A DNA stretch of 64,000 nt from an uncultured Lachnospiraceae bacterium (lineage in GTDB: Bacteria; Bacillota; Clostridia; Lachnospirales; Lachnospiraceae): NCBI GenBank assembly GCA_946628415.1, contig CAMOWK010000007.1:62001-126000 (forward strand). The letters are read 5' to 3'. Position 1 is the first letter of the stretch, and every line of letters starts with the position of its first letter. Positions 18,701-27,374 of this stretch are shown here, piece after piece. Both the position numbers and the translations under genes were made by a program. Under the pieces are notes generated by a model. It was given only the letters and a program-made list of their open reading frames with translations. It was not told the origin of the DNA and made no database searches.

Positions 18701-18787
18701 TGCATCCGCTTTATCTGCTCCCTTGTTATCAGCTTCAGCTTTATCTACTTCGATTTCATCTATATCATTTTCATTTAATTCTTTCAT
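15758..18787 (-). CDS. Calpain-like (C2 family) cysteine peptidase, 1009 residues
   Basis: The N-terminal 60 residues are acidic, low-complexity Ala/Asp/Asn-rich sequence, followed by helical, charged sequence. A calpain-type catalytic core follows. Residues around 320-355 (TDVSQRVSGECYLYAGLQN, then NGDGTATVRLYG) match the Q-x4-GDCW and DNGDGTYTV blocks of calpains, with Cys327 as nucleophile. QHAYSLIGAY gives His679, and RIKNPHTK gives Asn702, 23 residues on as in calpains. The Cys-His spacing (352) is about twice that of human calpain, so a large insertion is present. There is no signal peptide or membrane segment, and the tail is Lys-rich. SD AAGGAGGG; monocistronic, with its own promoter and terminator. 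Substrate and role are unknown. Confidence 0.75.
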   Translation of the reverse strand: MKELNENDIDEIEVDKAEADNKGADKADANNNVEGNATANKKEDIFDITPLAKYGEKSLEQLERHARINAGFHDYEEDTFADKQMIGNLCDQYRVFFEENPVFNSFIKEMKEYALLDPYTHENYVKERDFVSSIPKKLEELNKALDIEEEELQKELNEIDEEAFKKLPEDERKKIDRKYVLMQETIDNRRRALASFDMYFENMSRGEMKDIDELKKQSYFMKQSDDEIKLGLKKTKVDLKLNIEYADGLDGRTAICLNDEDGNEFYYINSHKVKLDLNIDREGLNSFQKTLVTLADTTSKEIEIPDAPIFPHEPMMTDVSQRVSGECYLYAGLQNVARMYPQKIKEMIKDNGDGTATVRLYGKKFNKETRTTEFVPVYVRVDKVISKFGAAGIQYERMGEDCLWVNLIERAYAMSGLHETRGENDNLPIMAGRTKGFENWKPSVRGIEGGLEEQFLENLLGPDGVSHFIDKPSLYNVQEERKKLEEAKEKLEQIKDVDVNDPESIVKHALYSYSKSSPGDRIGDMSEKEFQKLTKDEVVSKVDDFFVNLGYQAAGEYMEYIYDGLVKMVTTILSYPPEKRNTKDLGNSLANIRDNAIEEVAKDNDLTGNEFDGFERGMIGVYERLRERIFDMGLEHQIPKREKTEKFFNEVKTAIDKGLLVSCSTYNKAEKTKLADEQHAYSLIGAYASDDVPPKYYFRIKNPHTKLTSDNGVEYTNEDGKVVGKWVNVKDGIFDMEMEDFLNDFERIHYNGDKVLESIPQKKIVGYDIITPAEVDKHEKSIVTNDKLTDYMKSANDLYDALICTNSKYSHDSDQYKDLVEGLKQFRHKLAGAQGRNIADMEKLTEPLMNLVGAYEKHVDDKIMGPSKRQSRRKKVCSEIRKVVTAIKEGRNPHQEYEKEYAKTLIDKYYDMNNIKDKSEIDAVADRLYNNKAFRGIANNTNIFSMKNPAKNQVETHLKKIETSLKGRGIDKGVDLATMKATKDPRKMTKTNKTVKKEEKKEHVGAKKG

Positions 18788-18875
18788 ATTCCCTCCTTAT
18801 CTGCATAATTCCGCATTTATAAATAAACCCGGAAGTGCTGACAACAGTCTTCTCGCCCCTTGTATCATATGTACG

Positions 18876-18881
18876 ATTATA
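18876..18881 (-). promoter_or_regulatory. Extended -10 of the calpain-like gene
   Basis: TGATATAAT reads on the minus strand, a consensus extended -10, about 90 bases before the ATG. No clear -35 is visible, which extended -10 promoters can tolerate. Confidence 0.5.
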
Positions 18882-18938
18882 TCATATACAGATAACAAAA
18901 GCGCAACAGTTAAAACACTTAAAATGAACTGATTTTAA

Positions 18939-18967
18939 TAGACTAAACCCGTTTCTTATGGTAGAAT
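18939..18967 (+). promoter_or_regulatory. Predicted promoter of the epimerase gene
   Basis: TAGACT (18939-18944) and TAGAAT (18962-18967) are separated by 17 bases, followed by the SD AAGGAGG at about 18987. It is divergent from the calpain-like promoter within the same intergenic region. Confidence 0.5.
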
Positions 18968-19001
18968 ATCTTTGTATGTGAACATTAAGGAGGTGTGTCC
19001 A

Positions 19002-20012
19002 GTGTCTATTACATCAGAGGTTAAAAAGTATCAGGATAAAGACGTCATCATTCTTACTGCAGGAAGATATACAGCCACCATAGCTCCTTTCCTTGGAAGC
19101 AATATCATCCGCATGCAGGATATAGAGAATGATATTGATTTTTTCAGAAATGACGAGAGTCTTTCGGTTGAGGAACTGAAGGCTTCAGCAGAAGTTTACG
19201 GTTTCCCTACACTCTACCTTCCGAACAGACTGAGTAACGGGGTTTTGAAAGTATCAGACTATACTTATAATTTCCCTGTAAACGATCCGCTTGGGAATCA
19301 TCTTCACGGTTTTCTCCATAAGCGTGAGCATGAGATAGTTGCTGCTGCAGTCGAAGGAAGTTCCGCAGTAGCAAGAACTGCTTACACCTATGACGAGAAA
19401 GATCCATTCTTCAGTACATTTCCCGTAAGCTTTAAAGCGGAATATACTTTTATGCTTTCTGATGAGGGTATGAATTATGAATTTAAACTCACCAATCTCT
19501 CAGACAGACAGCTTCCTTTCGGAGTATGCAACCATACTGCATTTAAGGGTCCTTTCGTTAAGGGCGCAGACCCACTTGATACAAGACTCTATGTTCCTAT
19601 AGGTGATAAGTGGCAGCTTTCCAAAAAATGCATTCCGACGCTTGATTTTACCGAGCTTGACCATCACGATAAGCAGTATCTTACAGGTTCTATGATTCCT
19701 GTAGAGCATGATATAGATAACGATGTTTATTATGCTATAGACGGTGAGATGGACGGAAAGCCATTTTATGGAGCAGTAGCATCTGATCTCGGTTCAGGCA
19801 AGCAGATCCGCTACGAGGTATGCCGTGATTTCAAATACTGGGTTATCTGGAACGACCACGGTGACAAAGGCTACTTCTGTCCGGAACCTATGACATGGAT
19901 CATAGATGCACCTAACCTTCCTCTTCCTGCCGAAGAGACAGGTTATATGGAACTTGCTCCCGGCGAGGCGAAAGTTCTTACAGAAAGAATCTACAGCTAT
20001 ATTGAAAACTAG
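19002..20012 (+). CDS. Aldose 1-epimerase (galactose mutarotase-like) family protein
   Basis: The 336-residue protein has the galactose-mutarotase fold signature. NHLHGFLHKREHEI carries the catalytic histidine region, GVCNHTAFKGPF the second conserved histidine, and CPEPMTWIIDAPNL the Pro-Glu-Pro-Met catalytic glutamate motif. It interconverts sugar anomers. I start it at GTG 19002 because AGGAGG lies eight bases upstream; the frame runs back to a TTG at 18972, which lies before that SD. The adjacent cellobiose phosphorylase gene suggests it supplies the right anomer for cellobiose use; that link is inference. Confidence 0.85.
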   Translation: MSITSEVKKYQDKDVIILTAGRYTATIAPFLGSNIIRMQDIENDIDFFRNDESLSVEELKASAEVYGFPTLYLPNRLSNGVLKVSDYTYNFPVNDPLGNHLHGFLHKREHEIVAAAVEGSSAVARTAYTYDEKDPFFSTFPVSFKAEYTFMLSDEGMNYEFKLTNLSDRQLPFGVCNHTAFKGPFVKGADPLDTRLYVPIGDKWQLSKKCIPTLDFTELDHHDKQYLTGSMIPVEHDIDNDVYYAIDGEMDGKPFYGAVASDLGSGKQIRYEVCRDFKYWVIWNDHGDKGYFCPEPMTWIIDAPNLPLPAEETGYMELAPGEAKVLTERIYSYIEN

Positions 20013-20133
20013 CTGCATCTTTGTATTTACATTTTAATTTACTTTTTTGTCAGTACATTTACCGGCATGATAGCTTCATTTCCGGTTATGGATATAAAAA
20101 TAATAAACACTATATAAAAGGGAGGATTACTAC

Positions 20134-22584
20134 ATGAAATTCGGTTACTTTGATGACGCCAAAAAGGAATATGTCATCACATCGCCAAAGACTCCATATC
20201 CATGGATCAACTACCTTGGAACTGAGGAGTTCTTCTCACTCATTTCAAATACTGCGGGAGGTTACAGTTTCTTCAAAGACGCGCGTCTCAGAAGGATCAC
20301 CCGTTATCGTTATAACAACGTTCCTGTTGATGTCGGAGGACGTTACTTCTACATTAATGAAGATGACGTTGTATGGAATCCCGGCTGGTCACCTGTAAAG
20401 ACAAAGCTTGATTTCTATGAATGCCGTCATGGTATGGGTTATACCATCATCACAGGTAAGAAAAATGAATTAAAGGCAGAAGTTACTTTCTTCGTACCAC
20501 AGGGAGTCAGCGCTGAAATCCAGAAGGTTGTACTTAAGAACGAAGGTACATCACCTAAGGAATTCACACTCTTCTCATTCCTCGAGTGGTGTCTCTGGAA
20601 TGCCGAAGACGATTCAACAAACTTCCAGAGAAACTTCAGCACAGGTGAAGTTGAGGTTGAAGGATCAACTCTCTTCCATAAGACTGAATACAAAGAGCGT
20701 CGTGATCACTTTGCTTTCTATACAGTAAACAGTGATATCGATGGTTATGACTGCGACCGTGAATCCTTCCTTGGTCTTTACAACGGCTTTGATAAACCGG
20801 ACGTTGTATTCGCAGACAAGTCAAATAACAGCAAGGCTGATGGATGGTCACCGATTGCATCTCACTCCCTTAAAATAAAGCTTGCTCCGGGCGAAGAGAA
20901 AGCACTTGTATTCATTCTCGGTTATGTTGAGAATGGCAAAGACAAATGGAATGCTGACGGAAGCATGAATAAGTCCAAAGCATATGCCATGATAGAAAAG
21001 TTCAATACAGCAGAGAAAGTTGATGCCGCATTTGCTGCCAATAAAGCTATGTGGGATGATCTTCTTTCCAAATATGCAGTTAAGACACCTGATGAGAAGG
21101 TTGACCGTATGGTTAACATCTGGAATCAGTATCAGTGTATGGTTACATTTAACATGTCACGTTCAGCATCTTACTTTGAGTCAGGTATAGGACGTGGAAT
21201 GGGATTCCGTGATTCTAACCAGGATCTTCTTGGTTTCGTTCATCAGATTCCTGACAGAGCAAGAGAAAGAATCCTTGATCTTGCTGCTACTCAGTTTGAG
21301 GATGGCGGCTGCTTCCATCAGTATCAGCCTCTTACCAAGAAGGGTAATGACACTCTCGGCGGTAACTTCTCAGACGATCCGCTTTGGATGATCCTTTCTA
21401 CTGCTTCTTACATCAAAGAAACAGGAGATTATTCAATACTTGACGAGCAGGTTCCATACAGAAACGATGAGTCACTTTCTCAGTCAATGATGCATCACTT
21501 AAAGCAGTCCTTCTACAAGGTTGCAAAATCTGTAGGTCCTCACGGACTTCCACTTTCAATGAGAGCTGACTGGAATGACTGTCTCAACCTTTCCTGCTGG
21601 TCAGATACACCGGGCGAAAGCTTCCAGACATACACATCACCTAAGTATGGTGACAAAGGCTTCTCAGATGTAGCTGAGTCAGTTTTCGTTGCAACCCTCT
21701 TCACGTATGCAGGTCCTGAATATGTAGCTCTCTGCAAGTATAAGGGAGACGAGGAAGGCGCAGCTGCTGCACAGGCTGAGATAGATAAGATGAAGAAAGC
21801 CATCATGGACTACGGCTGGGATGGCGAATGGTTCCTCAGAGCTTACGATGACCTCGGAAGAAAAGTTGGTTCCAAGGAAAACGAAGAAGGTAAGATCTTC
21901 ATCGAGCCACAGGGCTTCGGTATCATGTCCGATATCGGTAAGGATGAAGGTTACGCAGAGAAGGTTATTAATGCCGTTGAAGAGAGACTTGGCTGCAAGT
22001 ACGGTCTTGTTCTTAATAACCCGGCATTTACAAAATACTATATCGAATATGGTGAGATTTCAACATATCCTGCAGGTTACAAAGAGAACGCCGGCGTATT
22101 CTGCCACAATAATGCATGGATGATTGCTGCTGCTGCATATGCAGGACAGGGTGACAAGGCATTTGACTGGTATTCAAGAATCGCTCCTGCTTTCCTCGAG
22201 GACATTTCAGACCTTCACAGAACAGAGCCTTATGTATATGCTCAGATGGTTGCAGGTAAGGATGCAGGTCGTCAGGGTGAAGCTAAGAACTCATGGCTTA
22301 CAGGTACAGCAGCTTGGAACTTTGTTGCTATAAGCCAGTATATTCTCGGAATTGCACCGGACTGGACAGGTCTTAAGGTTGATCCTTCTATTCCAAGTGC
22401 ATGGGATGGATTCACAGCAACCCGTCAGTTCCGTGGTGATACATATAATATCGAAGTTAAGAACCCGGATCATGTATGTAAGGGTGTAAAGAGCATCACT
22501 GTTGATGGTCAGCCTGTAGAAGGAAATATCATTCCGGTAGCAGGTGACGGTGCAGCTCATCAGGTAGTTGTAACACTCGGCTAA
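20134..22584 (+). CDS. cbp: Cellobiose phosphorylase (GH94)
   Basis: The 816-residue enzyme is collinear with characterised clostridial cellobiose phosphorylases from the start ([49 protein letters not shown]). It carries [14 protein letters not shown] with Asp482 as the general acid. It cleaves cellobiose with phosphate to glucose 1-phosphate and glucose in the cytoplasm, saving one ATP relative to hydrolysis. No signal peptide is present, as expected. SD GGGAGG. The glucose 1-phosphate could feed glycolysis or glycogen; glgP is encoded at 27.4 kb. A terminator follows. Confidence 0.96.
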   Translation: MKFGYFDDAKKEYVITSPKTPYPWINYLGTEEFFSLISNTAGGYSFFKDARLRRITRYRYNNVPVDVGGRYFYINEDDVVWNPGWSPVKTKLDFYECRHGMGYTIITGKKNELKAEVTFFVPQGVSAEIQKVVLKNEGTSPKEFTLFSFLEWCLWNAEDDSTNFQRNFSTGEVEVEGSTLFHKTEYKERRDHFAFYTVNSDIDGYDCDRESFLGLYNGFDKPDVVFADKSNNSKADGWSPIASHSLKIKLAPGEEKALVFILGYVENGKDKWNADGSMNKSKAYAMIEKFNTAEKVDAAFAANKAMWDDLLSKYAVKTPDEKVDRMVNIWNQYQCMVTFNMSRSASYFESGIGRGMGFRDSNQDLLGFVHQIPDRARERILDLAATQFEDGGCFHQYQPLTKKGNDTLGGNFSDDPLWMILSTASYIKETGDYSILDEQVPYRNDESLSQSMMHHLKQSFYKVAKSVGPHGLPLSMRADWNDCLNLSCWSDTPGESFQTYTSPKYGDKGFSDVAESVFVATLFTYAGPEYVALCKYKGDEEGAAAAQAEIDKMKKAIMDYGWDGEWFLRAYDDLGRKVGSKENEEGKIFIEPQGFGIMSDIGKDEGYAEKVINAVEERLGCKYGLVLNNPAFTKYYIEYGEISTYPAGYKENAGVFCHNNAWMIAAAAYAGQGDKAFDWYSRIAPAFLEDISDLHRTEPYVYAQMVAGKDAGRQGEAKNSWLTGTAAWNFVAISQYILGIAPDWTGLKVDPSIPSAWDGFTATRQFRGDTYNIEVKNPDHVCKGVKSITVDGQPVEGNIIPVAGDGAAHQVVVTLG

Positions 22585-22591
22585 TCATTAT

Positions 22592-22637
22592 AAATGTGCC
22601 AATTGGCTCTCCGGAGTTAGTTGGCACATTTTTTTAC
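22592..22637 (+). terminator. Terminator of cellobiose phosphorylase gene
   Basis: An 11-bp perfect stem (22592-22602 with 22621-22631) with an 18-base loop, itself holding a small CTCCGGAG palindrome, is followed by a T-run. Confidence 0.9.
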
Positions 22638-22666
22638 GTATTTCTTTCAGATAGGGAAATGTCAAT

Positions 22667-25600
22667 ATGAGCGAACATTATAATGCATTTATTTCTTATA
22701 AGCACGAAGAAGTAGATACTAAAATTGCAAAAGAAGTTCAAAGAAATCTTGAGAATTTTCGTATTCCTGAGCGAATCCAGCAAAAGACCGGAGTAAAGAA
22801 AATAGAGAAAGTATTCAGGGACACTGATGAACTCTCTCTCACAAGTAATCTATCTGAGACAATTACTGAGGCCCTGCTCAACACAGATTATCTGATAGTA
22901 ATATGCTCCCCAAAAACCAGCGAGTCAGAGTGGGTTCTTAAAGAGATAAACTTCTTCCTTGAGCACCACTCACGCGACCATATCTTTACGGTAATAGTTG
23001 ACGGCGAGCCGTCCGATGTTGTTCCTGATATTCTTCAGTATGACGAAAACGGCAATAACACCGAACCACTTTCATGTGATTACCGTATGAATAAAAAGAT
23101 AGCAAATAAAGTGGAACTTCCCCGCCTTGTCAGCGCTATAATCGGATGCTCCTACAATGAGCTTATGAACCGCCAGCGTGTTTATTATATCAGGCATATG
23201 ATAAGGGTTGCTTCCACAATTTCAATTATAACCTTACTCTTTCTAGTCATGCTCATAGTCGGCATAGTCAGAATCAACCAGAATTACACTACAGCCATCA
23301 CCAATCAGTCAAAATATCTATCAAAAGAATCCGAGACCCTTCTTACGGAGGATGACCGTATGACGGCAATTCTGCTTGCACTTGAAGCCCTCCCAAAGAG
23401 CCCTACCGACCGACGCCCCATCACATCCGAGGCAATAAAGGCGCTTACCAATGCAACAGATGTTTACAGTACTTCTGATGCTGACAGACTGATTTCTGAT
23501 AAAGCATACCGTACTGCCGACGAGTTAATTTCTTTCGAAGTTTCCCCAGGTGGCAGATACATTGCCGCTCTCACCGCTCATAATGTATTTTATATATTTG
23601 AAACAAGCACAGGAAAATGTATCAATTACATTTCCATTTCCGATTATCTTACCAACTATAAATTTATATCATCAACCGAATTTATAACTATCAGCGATTC
23701 CAATATAACCCTTTGGGATATAAGCAAAAATGAGCTTAAATGGCAATATGAGATTGATACCCCTTCGTTCTGCTGTAATTTTATGTTGGATAAAGATAAT
23801 AACGCCATAAAAATAGTAACAATAGACGGAGAGATATTATCTCTTAATCTGTCAGACGGAAAAGAAGTAAAAAAAGAAAAGATTCCAAAGAACTGCCCTT
23901 ACGGAATCAACTTAGACGTTTCATTTTCACCCTCAAATGATAAAATGATTTTCGAATACTATGGTGAAGATGAAACTGTACATCTCGCCTGCTACGATAT
24001 AAAAAGCAGAAAAGTAACGGAACTTGATAAATCCGAGTTCTATATCCGGAGTTTATATTTCCCGGATGATAAGACGCTGGTTGTAAGCCGCGAAACAGAC
24101 GCTTTTGAACAGTACTCATCTGATAATGAAGATCTTGAAATCTCAAATTCCGAAGCACTTATCACCTGTTATGATATCCCATCTGGTGATACTAAATGGA
24201 ATACTACTTTTACATATAACAGTGATTCTCCCGCATCTTCCTTCATCTCACTTTCAGGCTTAAATAGATTTGCCTTTTTTTCAGGAAACGAAGTTGCCGT
24301 CTATAATGCTGATAATGGAAAAGAGTTTTATTCCTATAATGTTAATTACCCTATAATAGGAATAAACGATGATGATAATGACGGAATCCCTACAATTATT
24401 ACCGAGAACGGATATACCGGTAATGTGGAAAATGGGGAAATCGTGCACCTCAAGAGAGAGTACGGTAATCATATTCAGTCATTTGTAATTGATGATGCTA
24501 TATATATCATGCCAAAGAATGAAAGAAAGATAATCCGTTACGAAAAGGGGTTCACAAATCCCAGTTGGCATCCTATCGATAATATAGCTCCTCAGCCGTT
24601 ATTCTCATATAATTACTTCGCTGACGGAGAATATTTTATAATAATAACGTATGAAGAAGAGAGCTTTGCAAAAAAACTGCTCATTATAGATGAAAGCGAC
24701 TACTCCTTAAGCCGCGAAATCCCTATACAGAATGATAGTATAGAATCCGACATAACCATGCTTGGAATTTATGATGAAACATTTTATTTTGTACATGATT
24801 CTTCTCCCGACTCAGATAATATAAAACTATCAATTGGAGAAATAGATCTTGAAACCGGCGACGTTAGCTACAGCGACCTTCCAAACTACAGCGGTAAAAT
24901 GGGCTTTTTCGGAGCCATGGATGAAAATGTAATCGCTTATATCAATTATACGGATTCCGAGGCTTACTGCTTAAATACAATTAACCTTGATACTGACGAA
25001 GAAAAAACTATTCCACTTCCACTTGATGATTCTGTCTTCATATCTAAAATCGCATATAATGCAGAGCGGAATTTGGCATATATTTCTTCGAATAAGAATG
25101 ATGTCATCGTAAATACTGATGATGAAACCACAAAAGTCATTGAAGGCGCCGGCACAGATTCAGCGAATGATATACTCTTTTCTGATGATGATACGATAAT
25201 TAAAACCTCCGGTGAAAAGGTGGAAGTCATGGGACTTGATGGGCGTATCAGGTACGAAGTCTCAAAGAAAGGAAACAAACCTATAAGTTCATTTTATTAT
25301 AAGCGAAACAAAAGCAAAAGACTTCTTGTGGTATATAGTAATGACCTATGCATTTATGATGCGTCAAACGGAAAGCTTCTTGATGAGCTTCCCATGTCTA
25401 TGGATAATAAAACCATCTACAGATATGAAATGGATTACGAAGAAGAACTGCTTTATATCATTTCAGACAGAGTTGATATAGTTAGTACAAAAGATATGGT
25501 AATACTGGCTAGTATAGAGTATTCACTGGATTACTGCAAAGACAGCGAAAGATTCCTGACGATTCAAAACGGTGAAGATAATCAGGTCAGAATCGGATAT

Positions 25601-25705
25601 ATAAAGCACTATTCACCCGAGGAACTTATAGAAATCGGCAAAGAAATGACTGATGGTCTGGAACTTACCGACAGACAAAAAGCTGAGTACGGAATAGGCA
25701 GCTAG
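22667..25705 (+). CDS. TIR domain - transmembrane - beta-propeller protein
   Basis: Residues 3-155 are a TIR domain: YNAFISYKH at the start, FRDTDELSL, LIVICSPKT, then SEWVLKEI, where Glu93 aligns with the catalytic glutamate of NAD-cleaving TIRs such as SARM1. A single membrane helix follows (about 180-201), with basic residues before it, then a short helical stretch (QSKYLSKESETLLTEDD). About 780 residues of beta-rich repeats with WD40/PQQ-like blades (ITLWDISKNELKWQYE, LLVVYSNDLCIYDASNGK) complete it. Topology suggests a cytosolic TIR and an outer propeller. It could be an immune-type effector or receptor. No partner gene is adjacent; the gene stands alone after a terminator. Confidence 0.8.
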   Translation: MSEHYNAFISYKHEEVDTKIAKEVQRNLENFRIPERIQQKTGVKKIEKVFRDTDELSLTSNLSETITEALLNTDYLIVICSPKTSESEWVLKEINFFLEHHSRDHIFTVIVDGEPSDVVPDILQYDENGNNTEPLSCDYRMNKKIANKVELPRLVSAIIGCSYNELMNRQRVYYIRHMIRVASTISIITLLFLVMLIVGIVRINQNYTTAITNQSKYLSKESETLLTEDDRMTAILLALEALPKSPTDRRPITSEAIKALTNATDVYSTSDADRLISDKAYRTADELISFEVSPGGRYIAALTAHNVFYIFETSTGKCINYISISDYLTNYKFISSTEFITISDSNITLWDISKNELKWQYEIDTPSFCCNFMLDKDNNAIKIVTIDGEILSLNLSDGKEVKKEKIPKNCPYGINLDVSFSPSNDKMIFEYYGEDETVHLACYDIKSRKVTELDKSEFYIRSLYFPDDKTLVVSRETDAFEQYSSDNEDLEISNSEALITCYDIPSGDTKWNTTFTYNSDSPASSFISLSGLNRFAFFSGNEVAVYNADNGKEFYSYNVNYPIIGINDDDNDGIPTIITENGYTGNVENGEIVHLKREYGNHIQSFVIDDAIYIMPKNERKIIRYEKGFTNPSWHPIDNIAPQPLFSYNYFADGEYFIIITYEEESFAKKLLIIDESDYSLSREIPIQNDSIESDITMLGIYDETFYFVHDSSPDSDNIKLSIGEIDLETGDVSYSDLPNYSGKMGFFGAMDENVIAYINYTDSEAYCLNTINLDTDEEKTIPLPLDDSVFISKIAYNAERNLAYISSNKNDVIVNTDDETTKVIEGAGTDSANDILFSDDDTIIKTSGEKVEVMGLDGRIRYEVSKKGNKPISSFYYKRNKSKRLLVVYSNDLCIYDASNGKLLDELPMSMDNKTIYRYEMDYEEELLYIISDRVDIVSTKDMVILASIEYSLDYCKDSERFLTIQNGEDNQVRIGYIKHYSPEELIEIGKEMTDGLELTDRQKAEYGIGS

Positions 25706-25741
25706 ATCCATGTAGTAATTATCCGGAGATTTTACTTCCTT

Positions 25742-27037
25742 TTATTTGGCCTGGAACAGATTATCCATCGTCCATCTTAAGATGTCAGATGCATTAAATA
25801 CTGCTTTTTCATATATATCAGGGTTATCACAGCTAAACGTTTCTTCGACGGTATCGCCGCATTTTTTACATACCCCCACCTTGAGCCCTTCTTTATCCGG
25901 AAACGCTTCTTCGGCAACAGTCCATTCATAGTCATGCTGCTTAAGTGTATATGTATCCTTCCAGGAATATCCGCAATCACTGCAGGTATGAGTTATATAA
26001 CCAAATGAATCGCAGTCACCTTTTGTCTCGATATCAGTCACATTTTTATGGGAGCATTCAAACTGATCCTCATAATCCTCTCTCGGGAATTTAACTCCCA
26101 TAGGAAGAAGGTCTATTTCATAACATTTTACTTCATCTCTTGTAAAATCGTTATCCATATTGCCATAGAGAAATGTCCAGTTCATTATCTCTCCGAAATA
26201 CGGCTCACAGTAGGCTCTCCTGTCTGTATTATCCTCATAAAAAGTAATCTTGCCTTCTACATAGTTTTCATCCATTATGCCTTCATAAGTAAGACCCTGG
26301 GGATAAAGAACATACATGCCCACAAGACCGCCGTTATGTGCGTAGCCATGCTCTGATGCATAGCCGTCGATCTTAACGTCCGTCTCCGTGATGTCCGGAT
26401 AACCGGCACCGGAAACGCCGCCCATAAACTGCTCATCTCTCGTAGAACTGTCGGTATCTATACAGACAAGAGTAACATCTGCTTTATCCCGTTCTACTTT
26501 TCCATTGCCGTATCCGATGACTCCGCCCACACCGAACATTCTGTCGTGAGCCCTGAGAGTAAGCCTCGCCTCTATACTGCAGTCTGTAATTTCTGATTCC
26601 TCCATATAGCCTGCAATACTTCCGATAAAGCACGGGCTGTCCGACTCTACATCGACAGTGAGATTATACAGGTTCAGATTCTTAATCTCTGCACCCGAAA
26701 GCACATCAAACATTCCGGAAAAGTATGTGTCATAGACCTTGAAATTTCCGTCATAGGTATCTTTCGTGGCAGAGCCGGTACTTTTAACCGAAAGATTAAG
26801 AATGCTGTATCCATTTCCGTCAAATGTACCGCTGAAAGAAAAAGGAACCCATTCATTTTCGGACATATCTATATCGCTCATGAGCTTGTAATTCCCTGAC
26901 GGATCGTCCGCCATGCCCATCAGTTCCTCAGGCGTTCTTATCTCCTTAAATTCCTCTGCATTTGAAACACTAACCGGGAGAAATACAACCATTAAAAGCA
27001 GTAAAACTAATGAAAAATATGCAAATTTGCAGTTCAT
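25742..27037 (-). CDS. Secreted GLUG-type surface protein with Cys-rich tail
   Basis: The 431-residue protein has a signal peptide (about 1-27, cleavage near SNA-EE). It is followed by beta-helix-like repeats: SGTFDGNGYSILNLSV, FIGSIAGYMEESEITDCSI and similar, as in GLUG-motif surface proteins. The C-terminal part has CSHK, THTCSDCGYSWKDTY and VCKKCGDTVEE, paired-cysteine modules common in surface proteins of this family of bacteria. There is no sorting signal or C-terminal membrane helix, so it is probably secreted or loosely wall-bound. The start lies only 14 bases past the acpP terminator. Function unknown. Confidence 0.7.
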   Translation of the reverse strand: MNCKFAYFSLVLLLLMVVFLPVSVSNAEEFKEIRTPEELMGMADDPSGNYKLMSDIDMSENEWVPFSFSGTFDGNGYSILNLSVKSTGSATKDTYDGNFKVYDTYFSGMFDVLSGAEIKNLNLYNLTVDVESDSPCFIGSIAGYMEESEITDCSIEARLTLRAHDRMFGVGGVIGYGNGKVERDKADVTLVCIDTDSSTRDEQFMGGVSGAGYPDITETDVKIDGYASEHGYAHNGGLVGMYVLYPQGLTYEGIMDENYVEGKITFYEDNTDRRAYCEPYFGEIMNWTFLYGNMDNDFTRDEVKCYEIDLLPMGVKFPREDYEDQFECSHKNVTDIETKGDCDSFGYITHTCSDCGYSWKDTYTLKQHDYEWTVAEEAFPDKEGLKVGVCKKCGDTVEETFSCDNPDIYEKAVFNASDILRWTMDNLFQAK

Positions 27038-27051
27038 TTCCTCATCCTCGT

Positions 27052-27098
27052 AAAAACAGCCGAGCTATGCAAAACATGCATTATGCCCGACTGTTTTT
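27052..27098 (-). terminator. Terminator-like hairpin after acpP
   Basis: A 14-bp stem (27085-27098 with 27052-27065) with two G-U pairs, a 19-base loop holding a TGCA-TGCA inner pair, and a run of five U at the 3' side follows acpP on the minus strand. The next gene starts 14 bases beyond it, so this hairpin also sits directly before that start. Confidence 0.75.
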
Positions 27099-27112
27099 CG
27101 TAAATCTACTAA

Positions 27113-27349
27113 TTAATCCTCTACACCAAGCTCCTTAAGGATCCTGATAAGGTCTTCAACTGTCTCAACATCCTTAGTTTCGTCTTCACCGACTTCAACA
27201 TTGAACTCCTCTTCTATAGCCATAACAAGGTCATAAAGATCAAGTGAATCGGCAGCGAGATCATCCTTAAATGAAGTATCCAGCTCTATATCCTGCTTTT
27301 GTACTCCCAGATGTTCTGCAATAATCTCAACAAGCTTATCAAATATCAT
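27113..27349 (-). CDS. acpP: Acyl carrier protein
   Basis: The 78-residue acidic protein carries the phosphopantetheine site ADSLDLYDLV with Ser35, and the usual helices 1-4. It carries acyl chains in fatty acid synthesis. It is placed 25 bases after glgP and ends at a terminator, apparently the last gene of the ileS-glgP-acpP unit rather than of a fab operon. It may therefore be a secondary acyl carrier. Confidence 0.93.
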   Translation of the reverse strand: MIFDKLVEIIAEHLGVQKQDIELDTSFKDDLAADSLDLYDLVMAIEEEFNVEVGEDETKDVETVEDLIRILKELGVED

Positions 27350-27374
27350 ATACTTAAGGCTCCTTAATCCAGTT

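Noticed and set aside
22667-27037. Multi-gene anti-phage island around the TIR gene
   Set aside because: The neighbours are cellobiose phosphorylase and a surface protein; no integrase, methylase, nuclease or nucleotidyltransferase genes are present.
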